Position numbers and translations under genes: made by a program
Notes under the pieces: model-generated
Databases searched by the model: none
What the model saw: only the letters and a program-made list of their open reading frames with translations
What the model was told of the DNA's origin: nothing
Part shown: positions 17,020 through 24,214 of the stretch, piece after piece
Numbering within the stretch: the first letter of the stretch is position 1
Layout: each line of letters starts with the position of its first letter
Source: Nonomuraea turcica
Lineage (GTDB): Bacteria > Actinomycetota > Actinomycetes > Streptosporangiales > Streptosporangiaceae
Reading direction: 5' to 3'
Length of the DNA: 64,000 nt
Assembly (NCBI RefSeq): GCF_030718205.1
Contig: NZ_JAUZQF010000018.1
Location: 62,001-126,000 of the forward strand

Positions 17020-17900
17020 TCTCGGTTTTCGGCAGCGCCAACATGGACCTGGTCGCCTACGTCTCCGAAGCCCCGAAGCGGGGTGAAACGGTCACCGGCC
17101 ACCGTTTCCGGACCATTCCCGGTGGCAAGGGGGCCAACCAGGCCATCGCCGCCGCCCGGGCGGGTGCGGAGGTGGCGTTCCTCGGGGCGGTCGGCGACGA
17201 CGGCTTCGGGGCGGAGCTGCGGGCCACGCTGTCGGAGGCCGGGGTGGACGTACGCGGCCTGCGCCAGGTACCCGGCCCCAGCGGCATCGCGCACATCGTG
17301 GTGGACGACGACGGCGGCAACTCGATCATCGTTGTGCCCGGCGCGAACGGCACCGTCACCCGCCCCTCGGGCGACGACCTGGCCGTGATCGCACGTTCGG
17401 AGGCGCTGCTGTTGCAGCTGGAGCTTCCCATGGCGGCCGTGGTGGCGGCAGCGGAGGCCGGCCAGGTCGCGGGCGTGCCCGTCATCCTCACCCCGGCGCC
17501 CGCCCAGCCGCTCCCGGACGAGTTGCTCGACGCGGTCAGCCTGATCGTCCCGAACGAGCACGAGGCCGCCGCCATCACCGGCGCCACCGCCCCCGACGCC
17601 GCCCTGGACGCGCTGCTCGAACGGGTCGAGGAGGCCGTGATCACGCTGGGCTCGGAGGGCGCTCTGTACGGATCCCGGTCCGGGGAGCGGGTGCGGGTGC
17701 CGGCGGTCGAGGTGAAGGCGGTGGACACGACGGCGGCCGGGGACACCTTCGTGGGCGCCCTGGCCGTGCCCCGTGCCGAACGGTTGCCCATGGCGGACGC
17801 CCTCCGCTTCGCCTCCACGGCGGCGGCGCTGTCCGTGCAGCGCGAGGGCGCCAGCACGTCGATGCCCACGCGCTGGGAGATCGAGGACTTCCTCACCTGA
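17016..17900 (+). CDS. PfkB-family kinase, probable ribokinase
   Basis: This 294-residue protein has PfkB signature 1 IPGGKGANQA (residues 34-43) and signature 2 DTTAAGDTFVGALA, with the catalytic-base Asp near residue 242 in the anion hole. GSANMDLVAYV at the start is typical of ribokinases. The likely reaction is ATP plus D-ribose to ribose 5-phosphate. It is the final gene of the operon with a 4-nt overlap to paralogue 4, which suits a pathway in which glycohydrolases free ribose (or ADP-ribose) that is then trapped by phosphorylation. A short CCTGAC/GTCAGG hairpin at its end may serve as terminator against the convergent gene. Confidence 0.85.
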   Translation: MISVFGSANMDLVAYVSEAPKRGETVTGHRFRTIPGGKGANQAIAAARAGAEVAFLGAVGDDGFGAELRATLSEAGVDVRGLRQVPGPSGIAHIVVDDDGGNSIIVVPGANGTVTRPSGDDLAVIARSEALLLQLELPMAAVVAAAEAGQVAGVPVILTPAPAQPLPDELLDAVSLIVPNEHEAAAITGATAPDAALDALLERVEEAVITLGSEGALYGSRSGERVRVPAVEVKAVDTTAAGDTFVGALAVPRAERLPMADALRFASTAAALSVQREGASTSMPTRWEIEDFLT

Positions 17901-17913
17901 CCGCGCCCCGGCG

Positions 17914-18474
17914 TCAGGACCGTTCGTAACGCAGCAGCACCGTCCGCGCGTCGAACGTCCGCGAGTCCACCAGCCGCAGATCGACCCGGTCCTTCTGCGG
18001 CGGGAACACGGGCTTGCCGCCACCGAGCACCACCGGGTGCACCATGATGTGGTACTCGTCGATCAGCCTCAGCTCGGTGAGGGCGGACGCTAGCTGAGAG
18101 CCGCCGTTCAGCAGCAGGTCCTGGTCCGCCTGGCGCTTCAGCTCCGCGACCTCCCCGGAGAGGTCGCCGGATACGATCCTGGTGTTCCAGCCCGCCTCCT
18201 TCAGAGTCGAGGAGAAGACGACCTTCGGGGTGCGGCGCCAGATGGGCGCGAACTTGAGGTCGTGCGGGTGGTCCGACATGGACTCGGCGTCCGGCCAGAA
18301 GCTCGACATCATGTCCCACACGACGCGGCCGTACAGGAAGGTGCCGACCCGCGCCTGGATCTCGTCCCCATACGCCGACAGCTCCGGCCCCATCTCCGGC
18401 CAGTCGAACTCGCCGTTCGGGCCCTCGATGTAGCCGTCGACGGAGGTGTGGACCCAGTAGATGAGCTTGCCCAT
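17914..18474 (-). CDS. Dihydrofolate reductase-like (RibD C-terminal domain) protein
   Basis: This 186-residue protein has the DHFR/RibD fold seen in many actinobacterial YyaP/YwjB-like reductases: GKLIYWVHTSVDGYIE at the start, FLYGRVVWDMM near residues 50-65 and LLNGGSQLASAL and PVVLGGGKPVF in the NADP-binding half. It is probably an NADPH-dependent reductase of unknown substrate and is unlikely to be the main dihydrofolate reductase. The ATG at 18474 is chosen because AAGGAG lies 7 nt upstream and family members begin here. It converges with the ribokinase gene with only 13 nt between stops. Confidence 0.82.
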   Translation of the reverse strand: MGKLIYWVHTSVDGYIEGPNGEFDWPEMGPELSAYGDEIQARVGTFLYGRVVWDMMSSFWPDAESMSDHPHDLKFAPIWRRTPKVVFSSTLKEAGWNTRIVSGDLSGEVAELKRQADQDLLLNGGSQLASALTELRLIDEYHIMVHPVVLGGGKPVFPPQKDRVDLRLVDSRTFDARTVLLRYERS

Positions 18475-18786
18475 GATGTGCTCCTTCGTCTTTCGTCTTT
18501 CGTTGTTCTCGTGACTGGGTCGGAGCCGCATCCGGGTTCTCTACATCCTTCTCGAAGAATTTCCCCGATCAGTTCTCGAGCGGTTGCCGAGCAGCCACTT
18601 CTCCTGCTCGTAGTCCTCCAGGGCGGTGAGCGCGACATGGCCGGTCCCCTCCAGCTCCGCCGCCTGCGCCGGGTTCGATGCCGGTCGCTGGGGTCGGCGA
18701 GGACGACGCGGGCAGTGCGTGTGATTGATCATCCCCGGACCATGACAAGCGGGTTCGTGGGGGGTTGGCGGGGCAGGTGGTGGCTT
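18475..18786. other. 312-bp gap, possible gene remnant
   Basis: No convincing intact gene is seen. On the minus strand 18541-18660 encodes a protein-like stretch (including GHVALTALEDYEQEKWLLGN) with no plausible start of its own; it may be the tail of a decayed gene. The right part (18720-18786) probably carries the promoter for the small acidic ORF. The left end holds the ribosome binding site of the DHFR-like gene and a tandem TCTTTCG repeat (18488-18503). Confidence 0.35.
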
Positions 18787-19071
18787 ATGAATGAGAACCC
18801 CGAAGAACTGCCGGAAGCCGTGGGTGGCGTGGAGGGGGAGAGCGACGTCGTCGCGGAGCGGTCCGGCGCCGAAACCCCGAGAGCCCGTCGTCCCGTTCCG
18901 GCCGACCCGCCGGAGATACAGGACCAGCCCGCAGGGACGGAGGGCTCTGAGGCCGGATCTCAGGCTGGCACCCAGGAGGAGTCCCGGGTGGGCGCGGGGA
19001 AGGACTCGCAGGAGGACCCGCAGCGGGACGCCGAGGAGGTCACCCGCCCCGACGCCGGCCCCACCGGTTGA
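18787..19071 (+). CDS. Small acidic, probably disordered hypothetical protein
   Basis: This ORF of 94 codons reads MNENPEELPEAVGGVEGE at the start and is rich in Glu, Gly, Pro, Gln and Asp with few hydrophobic residues, so the product should be disordered and very acidic. There is no recognisable domain, signal or Cys. The start is supported only weakly by a GGTGG stretch 6 nt upstream. It lies between the DHFR-like gene and pyrF in the opposite direction to both. It could be a real small protein of unknown role or a chance ORF in high-GC DNA. Confidence 0.4.
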   Translation: MNENPEELPEAVGGVEGESDVVAERSGAETPRARRPVPADPPEIQDQPAGTEGSEAGSQAGTQEESRVGAGKDSQEDPQRDAEEVTRPDAGPTG

Positions 19072-19123
19072 CACCTCCGACCCCCACCCGGCGGTGCTCG
19101 TGGCCGTCAACCGCTCTCTCCGG

Positions 19124-19957
19124 TCAGGACCTGCGGCGGGCCGCCGTGAGGTCGCCGGACAGGTAGGCGGCGCACTCGTCCCGGTAGTGGAGCGTACGGC
19201 TGCGCAGCCGCTTGGGGTCGGCGAGCACCGCCCGGGACACCGAGGGCAGGACGGCGTGGCGTACCGGCCCGAACAGCCGCGCCACGTCGGCGGGCGTGGC
19301 CCCCTGCGCGCCCAGCCCGGGCGCGAGAATGGGCCCGTTGAGGTCGGTCAGCGAGTGCTCCAGCTTGGGCAGCGTGGCTCCCATGACCACCCCGACGGGC
19401 CCGAACGGCGTGTGTCCCGCGTTGGCCGCGGCCGCCCCCGCCAGCACCTGGCCGGCCACGAGCTGCTGGAGCTCGGCCGCTTCCGGATTGGAGGTGCGGG
19501 CCAGCACGAACACGCCCGCGTCATTGGCCACGGCCGAGGTGATGGCCGCTTCCAGCGACCCGAACCCCAGGTATGGGCTCAGCGTCACGGCATCGACCGC
19601 CAGCGGGCTGCCCCGGTCCAGGTACGCCTCGGCGTAGGCCGCCATGGTGCTGTCGATGTCGCCGCGCTTGACGTCCAGCAGCACCAGCGTCCCCGCCTCG
19701 CGCAGGTCCGCGATGGTGCGTTCCAGGACGGCGATGCCGCGGCTGCCCCACCGCTCGAAGAACGCCGACTGCGGCTTGACCACGGCGGCCACGTCGGCCA
19801 CCGTCTCGACGACCGTACGGCTGAAGCTTTCGAGACCGGACGGCGAGTCGTCCAGCCCCCACGCGTCGAGCAGCATCGGGCTCGGATCGATGCCCACACA
19901 CAGCGGTCCGCACTTGTCGAGCCTGGCTCGCAGGCGCGTTCCGAACGACTCGTCCAT
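19124..19957 (-). CDS. pyrF: Orotidine 5'-phosphate decarboxylase (type 2)
   Basis: This 277-residue enzyme converts OMP to UMP, the last step of de novo pyrimidine synthesis. The active-site motif LLDVKRGDIDSTM (about residues 93-105) is the type 2, actinobacterial form. Other landmarks are CVGIDPSP at the start, ARTSNPEAAELQ and ILAPGLGAQGATPADV near the phosphate-binding loop. Usually pyrF follows pyrD and precedes mihF. Here the upstream gene is on the other strand and mihF lies 19 kb downstream. The start ATG has GAAGGGG about 8 nt upstream. Confidence 0.95.
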   Translation of the reverse strand: MDESFGTRLRARLDKCGPLCVGIDPSPMLLDAWGLDDSPSGLESFSRTVVETVADVAAVVKPQSAFFERWGSRGIAVLERTIADLREAGTLVLLDVKRGDIDSTMAAYAEAYLDRGSPLAVDAVTLSPYLGFGSLEAAITSAVANDAGVFVLARTSNPEAAELQQLVAGQVLAGAAAANAGHTPFGPVGVVMGATLPKLEHSLTDLNGPILAPGLGAQGATPADVARLFGPVRHAVLPSVSRAVLADPKRLRSRTLHYRDECAAYLSGDLTAARRRS

Positions 19958-20080
19958 TTCCGGGCCCCTTCACGTATTCCTTGCGGCGACCCTATGGGAC
20001 CGGCCGCCGGAGTGAACAGGAGAGAGACCGTTCCCGTTGGTCAGTCTTCCAGGAGTGGCCTCCGGGGTAGATCAGCAGAC

Positions 20081-20557
20081 ATGTACGAGATCGCCCATCG
20101 GGTGCTGGCGCTGCGCAGCGAACCCCCTCGTGACGTGGTCGTCACGGTCGGGGTGCCGTATGAGGAGCCGACCGGAGCGTGGTCGTGCCCCTACCGGATC
20201 GACGGACTCGACGGGTGGGAACATGAGAGGAAAGTCACAGCGGGCGACTCGCTCGGGGCGGTCGAGCTGGCGCTGGCGATGACCCGGGCCGCGGTGGCGG
20301 CCTCGCACGAGGCCAAGGAAGGGCTGCTGAGCTGGGAGGACGCCCCGTCGGGGCCGCAGACGCGGACGGTGTACGTCACCTGGGACAAGGAACGCGACAT
20401 CGCCTATATCGCGATGAAGCACGAAATAGTCCCAGGTGAGGCGGCGCGTCAGGTCGTGGCGGACGACGTCGTCCTCGACTACGAGGACGCAGGGCGGCTG
20501 CTCGGCCTGGAGCTCATGAACGCCGCCACCCGGCTCCCGTCCGAGATGCGCATCTGA
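20081..20557 (+). CDS. Hypothetical protein with C-terminal DUF2283-like domain
   Basis: This 158-residue protein has two parts. Residues 1-95 (WSCPYRIDGLDGWEHER) resemble uncharacterised actinobacterial domains that describe a small alpha/beta fold. Residues 98-155 (VYVTWDKERDIAYIAMK and VVLDYEDAGRLLGLELM) fit DUF2283, a short domain of unknown function. No signal peptide or membrane segment is present. The start at 20081 has GGGGTAG about 11 nt upstream. It diverges from pyrF. No function can be assigned. Confidence 0.65.
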   Translation: MYEIAHRVLALRSEPPRDVVVTVGVPYEEPTGAWSCPYRIDGLDGWEHERKVTAGDSLGAVELALAMTRAAVAASHEAKEGLLSWEDAPSGPQTRTVYVTWDKERDIAYIAMKHEIVPGEAARQVVADDVVLDYEDAGRLLGLELMNAATRLPSEMRI

Positions 20558-20584
20558 CATCCTCCGCCCCTGTGGGCGGCCGGC

Positions 20585-20944
20585 TCACCGGGACGTCAGC
20601 CACCGCCAGCGCGGCAGCTCCAGCACCACCGTGACCACGGCCAGCACGGACACCAGCGCTGCGGCGACCGCGTGCCACGCGGACCACGCCGCCGCCACCG
20701 CGGTCACCAGCTGCAGGACGACCAGGCCGATCGTCACCTGACCCGGCACGGCGACGATCACGTTCCGCTTGTCGCCCGGGGTGGAGAAGACCGTCGGAAG
20801 CCCGATCAGCACCACGACCGACACCACGGCCAGCGGCACCGAATGAGGGGCGAGGGCCCAGGGGGTCGCGACCCAGGCGACCAGTTCGGTGGCGAACCGG
20901 AACGCGGACGCGACACGACCCTCCGGGCGGATGGGGGAGGACAC
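20585..20944 (-). CDS. Small four-helix membrane protein, unknown function
   Basis: This 119-residue protein has four hydrophobic segments (about residues 15-33, 37-55, 65-85, 88-108) and a short TPGDKRNVIVAVPGQ loop that recalls YrdB/DUF2568-like membrane proteins. No catalytic motif is visible. It starts at GTG 19 bp from the divergent HAD gene and probably has a leaderless mRNA. Function is unknown. Confidence 0.65.
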   Translation of the reverse strand: MSSPIRPEGRVASAFRFATELVAWVATPWALAPHSVPLAVVSVVVLIGLPTVFSTPGDKRNVIVAVPGQVTIGLVVLQLVTAVAAAWSAWHAVAAALVSVLAVVTVVLELPRWRWLTSR

Positions 20945-20963
20945 TCCCGTACCTTACCTTTTC
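20945..20963. promoter_or_regulatory. Divergent, probably leaderless promoter pair
   Basis: The 19-bp spacer contains TACCTT (20950-20955) for the plus-strand ATG at 20964 and TAAGGT (minus strand, about 20956-20951) 6 nt before the GTG at 20944. No ribosome binding sites are seen. This mirrors the 1987-2009 arrangement. Confidence 0.5.
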
Positions 20964-21758
20964 ATGATCTTCCCCCGCATCGTCGCCACCGACCTCGACG
21001 GCACCCTCCTCACCTCCGATCGCACCGTGTCACCGCGCACCAGGAGAGCGCTCCAGACGGCCCGCGCGGCCGGCGCCGAGATCGTCTTCGTCACCGCGAG
21101 AGCGCCGCGCGGCGTGCGTGCGGTCGCCGAGCAGGCCGGCGTCACGGGCACCGCCATCTGCAGCAACGGCGCGATCGTCTACGACCTGGGAACGGATGAG
21201 ATCACCGGCAGCCTGCCGCTCGACGCGGTCTCCGCCAGGAAGGCCGCCCAGACGCTCGCCGCGGCCCTGCCGGGGGTGGGGCTGGCGGTCGAGACCGGCC
21301 GGGCGATCCTGACCGAGGCCGCCTACACCAGGCGGATCGCCGACGACCTGGCGTATTACCGCGAGGTGCGCTCGGTCTTCGACGAGGACCAGCCCATCGT
21401 CAAGCTGCTCGCCCTGTCGCCGACGCACACGGCGGACGAGATGGCCGCGGCCGTGACGGCAGTGCTCGCGGGGCTCGCCGAGGTCACGCACTCCGGCGAG
21501 CAGGGGCTCCTGGAGATCAGCGCCCCGGGGGTGACGAAGGCCGCCACGCTCGACCAGCTCTGCAAGGAGCGCGGCGTCGATCCGAGCGAGGTCGTGGCGT
21601 TCGGGGACATGCCGAACGACCTGGCCGTGCTCGCGTACGCGGGCGCCGGCTTCGCGATGGCCAACGCTCACCCGGTGGTGCTGGCCGCCATCGAGCGGCG
21701 CACGCTGTCCAACGATGAGGACGGCGTGGCCGTGGTGCTGGAGCGGATCTACGGCTGA
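20964..21758 (+). CDS. Cof-type HAD-superfamily phosphatase
   Basis: This 264-residue protein has HAD motif I DLDGTLL (residues 9-15), motif II VTARAPRG, a Cof-type cap domain in the middle, and motif IV FGDMPNDLAVLAYAG with KERGVDPSEV before it. These enzymes dephosphorylate sugar phosphates or flavin-type cofactors in the cytoplasm. The ATG at 20964 is probably the first transcribed base. The 3' end overlaps the convergent HxlR gene by 10 bp. The substrate is unknown. Confidence 0.87.
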   Translation: MIFPRIVATDLDGTLLTSDRTVSPRTRRALQTARAAGAEIVFVTARAPRGVRAVAEQAGVTGTAICSNGAIVYDLGTDEITGSLPLDAVSARKAAQTLAAALPGVGLAVETGRAILTEAAYTRRIADDLAYYREVRSVFDEDQPIVKLLALSPTHTADEMAAAVTAVLAGLAEVTHSGEQGLLEISAPGVTKAATLDQLCKERGVDPSEVVAFGDMPNDLAVLAYAGAGFAMANAHPVVLAAIERRTLSNDEDGVAVVLERIYG

Positions 21759-22138
21759 CCTGCGGCGTGGTCGCCGCCTCTGGTCGCCGGTGGTTCGGGG
21801 GCGGTGTCCCAGCGATCTTGGGCGGCCAGCACCTCGTCGGCGTGCGTGAAGGCCCATTCGCCGAACGCCTCGATCGGGTCGAGGAGGGTGCGGCCCAGGT
21901 CGGTGAGCTCGTACTCGACTCGCGGCGGGGCCTCGGCGTACGTGCGGCGCGCCACCAGGCCGTTGAACTCGAGGCGGCGCAGCGTCTCGGTGAGAACCTT
22001 GGTGCTGATGCCGCCGATCTCCTCGCGCAGCCGCCCCGGTCGCCGGGGGCCGTGCCGCAGGGACCACAGGACGACGGCGCTCCAGGTGTTGCCGATCAGG
22101 TCGAAGGCGAGTCTGGCCTGGCAGTCGGCGAGGAACAA
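21749..22138 (-). CDS. HxlR-family transcriptional regulator
   Basis: This protein of 129 residues has the HxlR winged helix: an N-terminal Cys (residue 6), GNTWSAVVLWSLRHGPRR, GISTKVLTETLRRLEFNGLV and YELTDLGRTLLDPI. The N-terminal Cys is commonly the redox or aldehyde sensor of the family. The start is TTG at 22138, supported by GGAGG 6 nt upstream. It diverges from a reductase gene, its likely target, and a TACTG...CAGTA inverted repeat lies between them. Confidence 0.88.
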   Translation of the reverse strand: MFLADCQARLAFDLIGNTWSAVVLWSLRHGPRRPGRLREEIGGISTKVLTETLRRLEFNGLVARRTYAEAPPRVEYELTDLGRTLLDPIEAFGEWAFTHADEVLAAQDRWDTAPEPPATRGGDHAAGQP

Positions 22139-22181
22139 CGAGGGCCTCCGTTAGGCACCGAATGGTGTGTGACGAGCTTTC

Positions 22182-22200
22182 TACTGTCCTCCTATCAGTA
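22182..22200. promoter_or_regulatory. Inverted repeat, candidate HxlR operator
   Basis: TACTG (22182-22186) and CAGTA (22196-22200) form a 5-bp inverted repeat with 9-bp spacing, 19 bp before the reductase ATG and about 44 bp before the HxlR start. HxlR sites are typically short spaced dyads of this kind. It is the only such dyad seen in this intergenic region. Confidence 0.45.
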
Positions 22201-22218
22201 CACAGGAGGAGGACGGTC

Positions 22219-22881
22219 ATGCGTATCGGGATTCTGGGCGCGGGCGGCATGGCGGACGCACTGGGCACGCAGTGGGCCAGAGCGGGTCACGAGGTGATGA
22301 TCAGCGGCAGGGACCTGGGCAGGAGCGCCGCTCAGGCCGAGAAGATGAGTGCCGCCCTGCCGGGGACGCCGGTCCGCACGGGGAGCTGGGCGGAGGTGGC
22401 CCGGTTCGGGGAGGTCGTGGTGGTGGCCGTCAGGGCGGCGGGGCTCGTCGACGTGCTGGAGGCGTGCGGTGCTGCGCTGCGCGGCAAGCCCCTGGTCGAC
22501 GTCACCAATGCAGCCGACCTGGCCGCGTATGATCCGGGACGCCCGCTCGCCGGTCTGATCCGCGATCTCACCGGTGGTCACGTGGTGAAGGCGTTCAACC
22601 TGTGCCATGTGGACGTGTGGCGGATGACGCCGCCGGTGTTCGACGGGCGGCCGCTCGCCGTGCCGTTGTGCGGCGACGACCCGGCGGCGCTGGCGGCCGT
22701 ACGCACGCTGGTCGCCGATCTCGGCTGTACGCCGGTGGACGGCGGAGGGCTCGACCGGGCGAGGTTGCTGGAGGCGACGGCGGCGTTCGTGATCGGCCTG
22801 TGGTTCGGCGGCGCCGACGCCCAGGCGATCCTGCCCCCGCTGGCCTCCTCCGGCGCCCACCTCCCGGCCGAGCCCCGCTGA
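22219..22881 (+). CDS. NADP-binding oxidoreductase (F420-dependent NADP reductase-like)
   Basis: This 220-residue protein has a Rossmann start RIGILGAGGMADAL, a phosphate-contacting SGRDLGRS segment, and the PLVDVTNAAD and VVKAFNL stretches common to the NAD(P)H:F420 oxidoreductase-like family. It probably uses NADPH. The strong AGGAGGAGG site 6 nt before the ATG at 22219 fixes the start. It diverges from an HxlR regulator, suggesting induction by a reactive or aromatic compound. The true electron partner is unknown. Confidence 0.8.
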   Translation: MRIGILGAGGMADALGTQWARAGHEVMISGRDLGRSAAQAEKMSAALPGTPVRTGSWAEVARFGEVVVVAVRAAGLVDVLEACGAALRGKPLVDVTNAADLAAYDPGRPLAGLIRDLTGGHVVKAFNLCHVDVWRMTPPVFDGRPLAVPLCGDDPAALAAVRTLVADLGCTPVDGGGLDRARLLEATAAFVIGLWFGGADAQAILPPLASSGAHLPAEPR

Positions 22882-23000
22882 CGCTGGCGCGGCTCGCGTA
22901 CGCCCTGAGGCGTAGCGGTGATGACGACGGGTGGCGGATGCCCGGCGCGCCTGACGGCATGATCCTGGAGGCCTTCCTACGAGGTCGAAGGAGTGTCCAC

Positions 23001-23372
23001 GTGGTTACACAGGTCGCCAAGACAAGCGGGTACCTGACCGCGTTCAAGATCGCCACCACCCTCAACACGCTGGCCGTGCTCGTCCAGGCCGTGACGGCCG
23101 GCCAGCTCATGAGCGGAGGAGGCGCCGGCATGCATGGGATGGGGGCGCTGGCCGTGCACCTGCTGGGTCTGGCGCAACTCGTCGCGGCCGTGCTGCTGTG
23201 GCGGCCGGGGCGCGGCGCCGCCTGGCCCGCCCTGGTCAGCCTGGCGGTGCTGCTGTTCGGCTTCGTCCAGTCCATGCTGGGCGGCTCGGGCGCGGTGGCC
23301 GCGCACGTGCCGCTCGCCATGGGGCTCTTCGGGCTGAGCGTGTGGCTGCTCGTGTGGGCGTGGCGCCGCTGA
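23001..23372 (+). CDS. Small four-helix membrane protein
   Basis: This product of about 123 residues has four hydrophobic segments (about residues 13-35, 45-65, 72-95, 98-120). Met/His-containing GGGAGMHGMG lies in the first loop. The GTG at 23001 is chosen because AAGGAG lies 7 nt upstream; longer in-frame starts are possible. It follows the reductase with a 119-nt gap. It resembles unclassified DoxX-like or DUF-type actinobacterial membrane proteins; no function can be stated. Confidence 0.6.
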   Translation: MVTQVAKTSGYLTAFKIATTLNTLAVLVQAVTAGQLMSGGGAGMHGMGALAVHLLGLAQLVAAVLLWRPGRGAAWPALVSLAVLLFGFVQSMLGGSGAVAAHVPLAMGLFGLSVWLLVWAWRR

Positions 23373-23432
23373 GCCCGGGAGCGCGCTCGGGGGCGGGGAG
23401 ATCCAGGCGGAGGGCGGTGGGCCGGCGCGGGC

Positions 23433-24068
23433 TCAGGTGATCGTGCCGGCCTCGACGTGGTAGAGCCCTGTGAAAAGTGGCCAGGTCAGGGCCGCCATTT
23501 CCGCAGGGGAGCGGGGGCAGCCCCGCTGCAGCCAGTCGGCGGCCACGCCGATGATCGCCCCGGCGGTGAACGCGGCACGGACGTCGTGCGGGCTGTCCAA
23601 CGGCGAGGAGGCCCGCCGCGGGAGAGCGCCGCCGGCGTCCCGGTGCGTGTGGTCGTAGACGGTCGCGGTGATGCGGCGGCGGATGTGGTCGGAGACGCGT
23701 GCGCTCCCCTGCGGCCCCAGCAGGGCTCGGTAGAGCCCGGCGTGCTCGGCGAGGCTGGCGAAGAACGCCTCCAGCGACTCCGCCGCGTCCTGTTCCCGGT
23801 CCGCCGAGTCCACGTCGGGGACGGGCAAGGAGTCGATTAAGCCGTCGATCATCGCGGTGCACGCGGCCTCGGCGAGCTCGTGGACGTCCCGGTAGTGATC
23901 GTAGAAGGTCGAGCGGCTCACTTCGGCGCGTTCGGCGACGTCGGCGACGCTGATCCGGGACAGGTCCTGCTCCTCGACGAGCTCGAGCAGCCCGCGTGCC
24001 AGGGCCGCGTGGGTGCGGCGCACGCGCCGGTCGCCCGCTGAGGGGGTGGTGTTTCTGGTCGTGGCCAC
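23433..24068 (-). CDS. TetR-family transcriptional regulator
   Basis: This 211-residue protein has an N-terminal HTH (residues 18-65, with ISVADVAERAEVSRSTFYDHY) and a variable ligand-binding half. It diverges from the ferredoxin reductase/P450/ferredoxin genes and probably represses them, releasing DNA when a small ligand binds. A dyad lies in the intergenic region. Codon 77 is TTA. The start at 24068 gives the usual short leader before the HTH. Confidence 0.87.
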   Translation of the reverse strand: MATTRNTTPSAGDRRVRRTHAALARGLLELVEEQDLSRISVADVAERAEVSRSTFYDHYRDVHELAEAACTAMIDGLIDSLPVPDVDSADREQDAAESLEAFFASLAEHAGLYRALLGPQGSARVSDHIRRRITATVYDHTHRDAGGALPRRASSPLDSPHDVRAAFTAGAIIGVAADWLQRGCPRSPAEMAALTWPLFTGLYHVEAGTIT

Positions 24069-24089
24069 GTCACCAGCTTACCAACAAAC

Positions 24090-24117
24090 GACATATGCAG
24101 GTTTTCCTACATTTGTC
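24090..24117. promoter_or_regulatory. Imperfect dyad, candidate TetR operator
   Basis: GACATATG (24090-24097) and CATTTGTC (24110-24117) form an inverted repeat matching at 7 of 8 positions with 12-bp spacing. It lies between the TetR gene and the P450 operon in an AT-richer pocket, where both promoters should be. Confidence 0.5.
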
Positions 24118-24160
24118 GGGTAATGTGGTGTCGCGGGACGACCGAAAGGACCACGACACC

Positions 24161-24214
24161 ATGCGGAAACCTGCCGTCCGGGCCGCCACCCTGCACCGGG
24201 GGGACGCCCCGTGA
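24161..24214 (+). CDS. Possible 17-residue leader peptide coupled to the ferredoxin reductase
   Basis: An ATG with AAAGGA 11 nt upstream opens a 17-codon ORF (MRKPAVRAATLHRGDAP) whose TGA overlaps the GTG of the reductase (GTGA, 24211-24214). The reductase GTG has no good ribosome binding site of its own, so translation may reach it by reinitiation from this ORF. It could be chance; there is no homology basis. Confidence 0.4.
   Translation: MRKPAVRAATLHRGDAP

Noticed and set aside
18541..19110. A 189-codon minus-strand ORF between the DHFR-like gene and pyrF
   Set aside because: Its first half is simply antisense to the acidic ORF; only the last 40 codons look protein-like and no start supports them. 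Kept only as a note on a possible remnant.
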